From NCBI GenBank assembly GCA_964601515.1, contig CAZRNU010000144.1:1-7479 (forward strand): 7,479 bases of DNA, read 5' to 3'. The notes under the pieces were generated by a model that was given only the letters and a program-made list of their open reading frames with translations, ran no database searches and was not told the DNA's origin. This DNA comes from PWND01 sp964601515. Lineage in GTDB: Bacteria > Bacteroidota > Bacteroidia > Bacteroidales > UBA7960. Position numbers and translations under genes: made by a program. Positions 1 to 5,459 of this stretch are shown one piece after another. How positions within the stretch are numbered: position 1 is the first letter of the stretch; each line of letters starts with the position of its first letter.

Positions 1-73
1 ACATTATCACATTTGCATATTGTCACATTATCTTCAATCTTATAAATCTTCAATCTTACGAATCTTATAAATC
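1..73. repeat. Degenerate tandem repeat with 8-base period
   Basis: The stretch reads as consecutive octamers. Positions 1-32 are ACATTATC, ACATTTGC, ATATTGTC, ACATTATC. From 33 a second type takes over as 16-base units: TTCAATCTTATAAATC (33-48), TTCAATCTTACGAATC (49-64, 14 of 16 identical), then a partial TTATAAATC (65-73). The array ends two bases before the ubiX stop codon and is cut by the left window edge, so its full length is unknown. No open frame or hairpin terminator is visible in it. It lies where the 3' end of the ubiX transcript would be. Confidence 0.7.
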
Positions 74-74
74 C

Positions 75-650
75 TTACTCAGTAGGGTCGTAGCCCCATT
101 TAAAGCCATTAATATTAAAACCGGCTACAGACAAAACTCTATCAGTAAAATTGGAAACCATTTCATGAATAGATAATGGCTTAGCATAAAATCCGGGTAT
201 TGCAGGCATTATAATTCCACCGGCATTTGCAATTCTGGAGATGTTTTCAATATGAATTTTATTAAATGGGGTTTCTCGTGGAACTAGCAAAAGGGTTTTG
301 TTTTCTTTCAAAATTACGTCTGCGGCTCTTGCAATTAGCTCGTCTGCTATTCCTCCGGCAATTCGCCCCAATGTACCCATGCTGCAAGGACAAACTATCA
401 TTTTATTAAACCCTGCCGAGCCTGAAGCTACAGGACTAAAAAAATCGTTTGGCTCTATAACCGGAAAATAAAAATCTTTAGGAAAGGCTTCTTCCAGCTC
501 ATACTCCCATACTTGCCTTGCTACATCACTAAAAATCAAACAACATTCTTCAAGCTGGTCGTCGATAATTTGCAGCTTTTTGATTAAATCCTTTGCGTAA
601 ATAGCTCCGCTTGCACCGGTAATAGCCAAGATTAACTTATGCTTTTCCAT
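75..650 (-). CDS. ubiX: UbiX-family flavin prenyltransferase
   Basis: This 191-residue protein matches the length and motif order of UbiX/Pad1 flavin prenyltransferases, which join a dimethylallyl group to FMN. The product, prenyl-FMN, is the cofactor of UbiD-type decarboxylases. Visible motifs are the N-terminal nucleotide-binding GASGAIY (residues 12-18), the SDVARQVW segment (41-48), ASGSAG (75-80), the long conserved block around CPCSMGTLGRIAGGIADEL (87-105) and LVPRETP (122-128). Near the C-terminus, PGFY (152-155) and TDR (169-171) sit where the family has its active-site Tyr and Arg. It has no signal peptide and should be a cytosolic homododecamer like its relatives. The ATG at 650 gives the expected short N-terminus, and only an AT-rich leader precedes it. 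The beta-barrel gene lies just upstream on the same strand, so co-transcription is possible. No ubiD partner is present. Bacteroidota generally use menaquinone, so a role in ubiquinone synthesis should not be assumed. Confidence 0.95.
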   Translation of the reverse strand: MEKHKLILAITGASGAIYAKDLIKKLQIIDDQLEECCLIFSDVARQVWEYELEEAFPKDFYFPVIEPNDFFSPVASGSAGFNKMIVCPCSMGTLGRIAGGIADELIARAADVILKENKTLLLVPRETPFNKIHIENISRIANAGGIIMPAIPGFYAKPLSIHEMVSNFTDRVLSVAGFNINGFKWGYDPTE

Positions 651-671
651 AATATTATAAAAATAAATTCA

Positions 672-722
672 TTAAAAAGTATACTCTAATCCAAATGTCC
701 ACAGTGAATGATACTGCCCCTA
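672..722 (-). other. Interrupted C-terminal tail of the beta-barrel gene (TAG, 15 codons, TAA)
   Basis: Reading on through the TAG at 720-722 in the same frame gives GQYHSLWTFGLEYTF and then TAA at 672-674. An aromatic-rich amphipathic strand ending in Phe is the standard last strand and C-terminal signature of outer-membrane barrels, recognised by the BAM machinery. This strongly suggests the ancestral gene ran to 672 and that the TAG replaced a sense codon. CAG (Gln) is one transition away and would give WYNQGQYH. With the tail restored the protein would be 209 residues, with 21 bases between its stop and the ubiX start. TAG is also the apparent stop of yicC, gmk and the TPR gene in this window, so general TAG reassignment is unlikely. 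Confidence 0.75.
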
Positions 723-1301
723 ATTATACCAAACCACAACTCCTGATTGATGCTTTCTTATGGGAGTAATTGAATTAGAATATCTTAGATTGAAATTCAG
801 ATTTTCATTTATAGGCAAATTAAACCCAGCCCAAATATTTCCTTCATAAACATAAAATGGTCGATCCAAAGATAAGTCCAACTCAAATCCGTCCTGTGCT
901 TCTAGATAATTAACCAATACGCCTAAAGACAACCCAAGCTCTGCCGACATTTTTTGGATATATGGCTGAGAAGAATATTGTTTAAGATTGTGCTTAAGAA
1001 ATAAAGCGGTTTCAACATATCCCAGATTCAATTTATAATCTCTGGGTTGTTTTTCACTTGGTATTGCTCTACTGCCTTTTGTGATATATGATAATTCCAA
1101 TTGCAATTTAGAGAAATTCGAAACCATCCTGTTAGTAAATACTCCGGCAGTGAATCCGAGCTTATTGGGCCCTGCCAAATCATCTCCTGATACTTCACTT
1201 GCTACCAAACCGGCTTTTATACCACCATCAAATCTTTGAGCCGACAGCATTACAGAAAAAAAGACAAAAACTAATATCAGGCAAATACGATAAGCTTTCA
1301 T
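720..1301 (-). CDS. Outer-membrane beta-barrel protein (PorT-like), cut short by an in-frame TAG
   Basis: As read to the first stop, this is a 193-residue exported protein. A TTG at 1313 would add four residues, but the ATG at 1301 gives a clean signal peptide: MKAYR, a hydrophobic run to residue 19, then cleavage expected after LSA (19-21) leaving Gln. An AAGAG lies a few bases upstream of this ATG. The mature part begins with GGIKAGLVAS and shows alternating strand patterns (KLGFTAGVFTN, LQLELSYITKG, LNFNLRYS) typical of eight-stranded PorT/OMP_b-brl_2 barrels of Bacteroidota, which sit in the outer membrane and mostly lack a known substrate. The frame ends at TAG (720-722) after VVVWYN, without the usual final strand. 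The missing strand is encoded directly downstream in the same frame (see 672-722). The gene is either a recent nonsense mutant or carries a base error. The family is assigned from sequence character, not from a search. Confidence 0.8.
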   Translation of the reverse strand: MKAYRICLILVFVFFSVMLSAQRFDGGIKAGLVASEVSGDDLAGPNKLGFTAGVFTNRMVSNFSKLQLELSYITKGSRAIPSEKQPRDYKLNLGYVETALFLKHNLKQYSSQPYIQKMSAELGLSLGVLVNYLEAQDGFELDLSLDRPFYVYEGNIWAGFNLPINENLNFNLRYSNSITPIRKHQSGVVVWYN

Positions 1302-1461
1302 TGAACTCTTCAAAACATTTTTTGTTTTAATAGATTGAAATGATTATAAAATCATCCAAACTAAATTACTTTTGTTAAATTAGCACTAAATTATTGCAAT
1401 TTATCAACAAAAAAAACAAAAGACAACAATTAATTCAACAATCAAAAAACAATAAGTAGAA
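1302..1461. promoter_or_regulatory. Divergent intergenic region, -7 box and dyads upstream of hybrid kinase 1
   Basis: This 160-base AT-rich region separates the minus-strand barrel gene from the plus-strand kinase. On the plus strand TACTTTTG at 1367-1374 fits the Bacteroidota -7 consensus TAnnTTTG exactly. No good TTTG is found at the matching -33 position. Two inverted repeats flank the box: ATGATT/AATCAT (1340-1355, 4-base spacer) and TAAATT/AATTTA (1387-1403, 5-base spacer). They could be regulator sites, but arms of six bases arise easily in AT-rich DNA. If the box is used, the leader would be about 80 bases. No convincing promoter for the barrel gene was found on the minus strand. The kinase start has no clear Shine-Dalgarno sequence. 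Confidence 0.4.
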
Positions 1462-3003
1462 ATGAATCAAGATTTTCTCCGACATCTAACTCACGAAAAC
1501 AGAAAGCAGCTGCTTCCAATACTTCACAGAACTTTTGATGCATTTGCGTTTACCTTATTGTTTAACAATAATAATGAGTTTGATTATGCTAACGAAAACT
1601 TCATTCATTCAACGGGCTATACCTTAAACAATCTTTTGGCAAATGATTTCGATTGTGTTGCCAAACTTTTTAAAGAAGAAGAATTTAAATCTCTTACAAC
1701 TACTCTTAAAGAACAGGGTGCATGGAAAGGTCATCTTCATTTGATTAAAAAAGATGGCGGTAGTCTTTGGATGGATGTGACCGCCTTCTCATTTCACGAT
1801 AAAGACAATGAAATTTCTCAATATGTAATAGTTGGTAACGATATAACAGAATACAAAAAAGCGATTGAGATTAAGCAGATGTTTCTGGCAAACATGAGTC
1901 ATGAATTAAGAACACCATTACATGGAATTCTTGGGATAATTAATCTTATGAAAGACTCTATTCTTACCGAAGAGCAGGTTACATATTTAAATCATTTGGA
2001 AAATGCAGGAACAATGCTATCTAAGATGGTTGACGACCTTATTGATTTAAATAAAATTGAAACCGGACAGCTAAAAATCGAGAGAAAAGAGTTTTGCCCT
2101 GCTGATATAATTGAGCAGATTCCTATAATGTTTTCAGACATTTTAAAAAGTAAAGGATTAATATACCAAACCATAATAAGTTCAAATGTACCCCATAAAC
2201 TTATTGGAGACCCTTTCAGGCTAAAGCAAATACTGCTGCAGCTTGCAGAAAACTCTATAAACTACACTGATTCAGGAATAGTTAAACTTGAAGCTGAAAT
2301 GGTTTATGAAGGAACCAACAATTATATAGTGCAATTTAAAGTAAGTGACACCGGAATTGGGATACCAAGAGAGAAGCTTGATTTTATTTTGGAAAAATTT
2401 AACCAGGCTCATATGGATTATTCCAGACCTATTGGTGGTGCAGGACTAGGTTTAACAATAGCAAAAAACATTATCGAGACTCAGGGCGGACGCTTTCAAA
2501 TTCAGAGCGAGGAAGATAAAGGAACAACAGTAACTTTCTCTTTGAATTTTTCCAAATATATCGAAGAATCAGAAAACATTAACATATTATCTGAAGCTGA
2601 AGAAAAACTCAATATAAAAGTGCTTATTGCTGAAGATACTGAATTAAACCAGATGGTTTTTCGCAAGCAGATGCAAAAAATGGGCTTCGGATATGATTTT
2701 GCAGAAAACGGCAAAGTAGCCATAGAAAAACTTCAAACAGGAAAGTTTGATATTATTTTAATGGATATGCATATGCCTGTGATGGATGGGTTTGAGGCAA
2801 TAAAACACATCAGGAAAAACATGCCTGAACCATTAAATTCAATACCCATAATATCTATTTCAGCCAATATAATGAATGATACACCCAGCCTATGCATAAA
2901 TGCAGGCGCTAATGATTATATTCCAAAACCATTTAAATTAAATGAATTGGAACAAAAAATTGAACTGTTAGTAAAAGCTAAAAAATTAAATAATAAGCAA
3001 TGA
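1462..3003 (+). CDS. Hybrid sensor histidine kinase (PAS-HisKA-HATPase-REC)
   Basis: This 513-residue cytosolic hybrid kinase has no signal peptide or membrane segment. Domains in order are PAS with its PAC end (about 20-133, including FIHSTGYT and GNDITEYKKA), HisKA (about 138-205) with FLANMSHELRTPLHGILG and phospho-acceptor His147, HATPase_c (about 245-365) and REC (about 386-507). The ATPase domain keeps N-box Asn264, the G1 motif DTGIGIP (296-302) and the G2 motif GGAGLGL (325-331). Its N-box (LAENSINYT) departs from the usual NAxKFT at several places but keeps the key Asn. The receiver has acidic Glu391/Asp392, phospho-acceptor Asp435 in LMDMHMPVMDG, Ser467 and Lys489 in PKPF, so both signalling halves look active. 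The PAS ligand cannot be told from sequence. The gene overlaps the Hpt gene by 4 bases, pointing to translational coupling and a relay from Asp435 to that Hpt. No output regulator is adjacent. Confidence 0.95.
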   Translation: MNQDFLRHLTHENRKQLLPILHRTFDAFAFTLLFNNNNEFDYANENFIHSTGYTLNNLLANDFDCVAKLFKEEEFKSLTTTLKEQGAWKGHLHLIKKDGGSLWMDVTAFSFHDKDNEISQYVIVGNDITEYKKAIEIKQMFLANMSHELRTPLHGILGIINLMKDSILTEEQVTYLNHLENAGTMLSKMVDDLIDLNKIETGQLKIERKEFCPADIIEQIPIMFSDILKSKGLIYQTIISSNVPHKLIGDPFRLKQILLQLAENSINYTDSGIVKLEAEMVYEGTNNYIVQFKVSDTGIGIPREKLDFILEKFNQAHMDYSRPIGGAGLGLTIAKNIIETQGGRFQIQSEEDKGTTVTFSLNFSKYIEESENINILSEAEEKLNIKVLIAEDTELNQMVFRKQMQKMGFGYDFAENGKVAIEKLQTGKFDIILMDMHMPVMDGFEAIKHIRKNMPEPLNSIPIISISANIMNDTPSLCINAGANDYIPKPFKLNELEQKIELLVKAKKLNNKQ

Positions 3004-3386
3004 TGCAAAATAACCCTTCAAGCAATGGCAACAACTTGCTCTATAATTTTGAATACCTTGATGAACTAAGCGATGATGACATTGACTTCAAAATTAATAT
3101 GATTTCTTTTTTTATTGAAAATGCACCTCTTTCTCTTGAAGAAATAAAGCTTCAGCATTTAAATAAAAACTGGAAAGCTTTAAGAGAGATTACTCATAAG
3201 TATAAGCCTCAGATTGGATTTATGGGCATTAGTTCAATTGCTGAAGATGTTGAAAATCTTGAACAGTATGCTTCTAAAGAAACAAATATTGATGAAATGC
3301 CGGGCTTGATTGAGAATATTGAAAAGGTGAGTTATAATGCAATCGATCAATTAAAAGATGAACTGGAAAGATTAAAAAATCTTTAA
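3000..3386 (+). CDS. Stand-alone Hpt (histidine phosphotransfer) domain protein
   Basis: This 128-residue soluble, mainly helical protein has an Hpt core. DFKINMISFFIENAP (29-43) and LREITHKYKPQIGFMG (61-76) match the first helix and the active-site helix of Hpt domains, with His66 as the expected phospho-acceptor and Lys69 in the usual place. The common HxLKG form is HKYKP here, with Pro instead of Gly. A C-terminal helix follows (about 101-127). The ATG at 3000 overlaps the kinase stop as ATGA. A second ATG at 3003 is equally possible and differs by one residue. The expected role is to carry phosphoryl groups from a receiver (kinase 1, perhaps kinase 2) to a response regulator encoded elsewhere. 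Its TAA stop shares TTAA with the stop of the head-on kinase gene, leaving no 3' spacer. The family call rests on motif and context. Confidence 0.85.
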   Translation: MMQNNPSSNGNNLLYNFEYLDELSDDDIDFKINMISFFIENAPLSLEEIKLQHLNKNWKALREITHKYKPQIGFMGISSIAEDVENLEQYASKETNIDEMPGLIENIEKVSYNAIDQLKDELERLKNL

Positions 3387-5290
3387 CCTCTCATTACAAC
3401 ATTCCAGTATTTCTGCTTCATTACCTTTAGAATGGATTCAAGATTTTCTTTCTTCAGAGAAGAAAGAAAGATATCTCCACTATTATCTTTAATACTTTCA
3501 GACAATCTTACCCATTCAGAGAAGATGCTATGCTCCTCATTCATATTATTTTTTAACAGAAAATCTTTAATTATTGCAACTTCTTCTGAATTAAACTTAC
3601 TTTTTGGAGTTGTAGGCCATTTTTCAAGGATTAGCTTAATAGCATCCTTGTCTTCTCTTTCTTGTTTTTTAACATCAGAAAAATCAGGCAATAGTTCATC
3701 TTCATGGATTAGATCACCCTTTTCTAAATTTTCCTTTATTTTTAATTCACATTGAGAATATATTGCACTAAGAAGCTTCTGTGGGCTAAAAGGCTTTACA
3801 ACCAAATCGTTCATGCCAAATGAAATAACCTTTTCCCTCAACCCTTGATCAATAGATGCAGTGAGTGCTATCATTGGCACATTTTTGTTTGAGTTTTGAA
3901 GACCTCTAGTGTGTTGAGATAACTTAAAACCATCAGTATCAGGCATATTTAAATCAACCAAAGAAACATCAAACACCATTTTATCAAGAAGGTCAACAGC
4001 TATCTGACCGGTTTCAGCAATTCTAACAGTTGCACCCCATTTTTTCAACCACTTTCGGGCAAGCATTATATTCATTAAATTATCTTCAATAAGAAGAACA
4101 TTTAATCCAAACAGATTTACTTCAGCTGCTTCTTTCTTTTCAAACAAATCATAAGCATTTTCAATGCTAACTTTTCTGCTAAAACTAATAACTATTGTGG
4201 TTCCTATGCCAACTTCCGATTGAATTTCGATGCTACCCTTATGAAGTTCAACTATTTTTTTTACAATCGCCAAACCCAGACCACTGCCGCCAAACTTTCT
4301 TGCTATATCAATTCCGCCCTGAGAAAAAGGATTAAAAAGTTCTTTTTGCTTTTCTTTTTTGATACCAATACCGGTATCCCTTACAAACAAATCAATGCTT
4401 ACTTCATTATTGCCTGTTTGCTTTGCTTTATATCCAACGGTTATTTCACCTTTTTCCGTAAATTTTATAGCATTTGAAATCAGGTTGTTGAGTACCTGAG
4501 TCAACCTGTTAGGATCTCCCAAAACACTTACATTATCAAGCCCTTCGAAACTTGTAATCAAGGCAAGTTCTTTTTCTGAAGCTTTAGGTTTCCAAACTTC
4601 AACAATCTTTAAAATGCTGTTTTTCAGATTAAAAGGAATGTTTTCCAATTCCAGTTTTCCTGATTCAAACTTTGAATAATCAAGAATATCATCAATCAGG
4701 TGAAGCAGATTATCTGCTGAAAAATTCAACACTTCAAGATTTTCTTTCTGTTCAGTATTTACACCTTCATACATTAATAGATTTGAAACTCCAATAATTG
4801 CATTTAATGGAGTTCTAATTTCATGGCTCATTACCGACAAGAACTCAAGCTTAGCTTTATATGTTTTCATAATTTCCAGCCTTGCTTTTTCTAAAGCCTC
4901 CTCTGCTTCTTTTCTTTTGGTAATATCTTCCTTTATGGCAATGAAGTTTGTTATTTCGCCTTTTTCATCAATTACAGGAGAAATGGTAGCCATTTCCCAA
5001 AAAAAATCTCCATTCTTTTTCTTGTTATTAAACTCCCCCTGCCACTGTTTACCTGTTGAAATAGTATCCCAAAGTTGTTTGTAGAATTCTTTTTCTTGCT
5101 TACCTGATTTAAGGACATTGGAGTTTTTCCCGATTATTTCTTCACTTGAATAACCGGTAATTTCGAGAAATTTTTTGTTTACGTATAATATTTTTGAATG
5201 CTTATCGGTAATGACAATTGAGTTTGCACTTTGCTCAACTGCTTGTGAAAGCAATCTATAATCATTCAACAAACTACTGCTAATCTCCAT
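3383..5290 (-). CDS. Hybrid sensor histidine kinase (PAS-HisKA-HATPase-REC plus C-terminal tail)
   Basis: This 635-residue soluble hybrid kinase has no membrane segment. The PAS domain (about 10-125) includes ITDKHSKILYVNKKF, ITGYSSEEIIGKN, VLKSGK and the PAC end IKEDITKRKEAEE. A signalling helix or coiled coil (about 124-150) leads into HisKA (about 148-212), with SHEIRTPLNAIIG and phospho-acceptor His156. HATPase_c (about 256-372) has N-box NAIKFT with Asn273, G1 DTGIGI (305-310) and G2 GGSGLGL (334-340). REC (about 396-515) has Glu402/Asp403, phospho-acceptor Asp446 in LVDLNMPDTDG, Thr477 and Lys499. All catalytic residues are present. Residues 516-635 are charged, probably helical, and match no domain I recognise; there is no clear Hpt motif. 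The ATG at 5290 starts well before the PAS and lies 17 bases after a TATATTTG box. The 3' end meets the Hpt gene head-on, so the kinase may share that Hpt. The PAS core resembles the redox-sensing type seen in NifL, which is only a suggestion. Confidence 0.95.
   Translation of the reverse strand: MEISSSLLNDYRLLSQAVEQSANSIVITDKHSKILYVNKKFLEITGYSSEEIIGKNSNVLKSGKQEKEFYKQLWDTISTGKQWQGEFNNKKKNGDFFWEMATISPVIDEKGEITNFIAIKEDITKRKEAEEALEKARLEIMKTYKAKLEFLSVMSHEIRTPLNAIIGVSNLLMYEGVNTEQKENLEVLNFSADNLLHLIDDILDYSKFESGKLELENIPFNLKNSILKIVEVWKPKASEKELALITSFEGLDNVSVLGDPNRLTQVLNNLISNAIKFTEKGEITVGYKAKQTGNNEVSIDLFVRDTGIGIKKEKQKELFNPFSQGGIDIARKFGGSGLGLAIVKKIVELHKGSIEIQSEVGIGTTIVISFSRKVSIENAYDLFEKKEAAEVNLFGLNVLLIEDNLMNIMLARKWLKKWGATVRIAETGQIAVDLLDKMVFDVSLVDLNMPDTDGFKLSQHTRGLQNSNKNVPMIALTASIDQGLREKVISFGMNDLVVKPFSPQKLLSAIYSQCELKIKENLEKGDLIHEDELLPDFSDVKKQEREDKDAIKLILEKWPTTPKSKFNSEEVAIIKDFLLKNNMNEEHSIFSEWVRLSESIKDNSGDIFLSSLKKENLESILKVMKQKYWNVVMRG
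3445..3469. terminator. Candidate hairpin beyond the Hpt gene, inside the kinase 2 coding end
   Basis: TTTCTTTCTTC (3445-3455) and GAAGAAAGAAA (3459-3469) are perfect 11-base inverted arms around a 3-base AGA loop. The hairpin begins 59 bases after the Hpt stop, within codons for the kinase 2 tail (around SSLKKEN). The stem has only three G-C pairs and no T-run follows on either strand, so it is not a classic intrinsic terminator. Coding for Lys/Glu and Ser/Leu runs could produce it by chance. It is the only strong stem near the 3' ends of the two head-on genes. Confidence 0.3.
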
Positions 5291-5459
5291 TTAAGAAAAA
5301 ATTTTTTCAAATATAAAGGATTTTTAAATATGTAAGAACAAATAAAAAGCCGATATGATTTAAATTATAAAAAAGTTTTAATTTTAATTTGTATGATTGT
5401 GAAAACGTTGTAAATTATTTCCTTATTATAAAAACTTATATTTGCATAAAAAAAACAAC
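5291..5459. promoter_or_regulatory. Divergent promoter region between hybrid kinase 2 and yicC
   Basis: The same perfect -7 box, TATATTTG, occurs once for each direction. On the minus strand it is at 5315-5308, 17 bases before the kinase 2 ATG, with a TTTG at 5342-5339, a spacing of 23 bases that is slightly long. On the plus strand it is at 5437-5444, 15 bases before the yicC ATG at 5460, with no clear -33 element. Both imply very short leaders. A 14-base perfect palindrome, GAAAAAATTTTTTC (5295-5308), covers the likely kinase 2 transcription start. It could be a bent A-tract or an operator. The middle of the region is plain AT-rich DNA without an open frame of note. Confidence 0.5.

Noticed and set aside
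1..73. A CRISPR array
   Set aside because: Units are 8 or 16 bases with no unique spacers and no cas genes nearby; this is a plain degenerate tandem repeat.
672..722. Genome-wide reassignment of TAG to a sense codon
   Set aside because: TAG ends yicC right before gmk, ends gmk, and ends the TPR frame at sensible protein lengths, so TAG works as a stop in this genome.
1302..1313. TTG at 1313 as the start of the beta-barrel gene
   Set aside because: It adds KSS before the Met that begins a standard signal peptide; the ATG at 1301 with AAGAG upstream is the simpler start.
1992..2723. Minus-strand open frames at 1992-2174 and 2502-2723 opposite hybrid kinase 1
   Set aside because: They lie antisense to conserved HisKA, HATPase and REC coding sequence, give low-complexity Ser/Phe/Ile-rich proteins with no motif, and are shadows of the kinase codons.
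3432..4477. Plus-strand open frames at 3432-3755 and 4220-4477 opposite hybrid kinase 2
   Set aside because: They are antisense to a well-conserved kinase, with Ser/Phe/Leu-rich translations, no domain and no start context.
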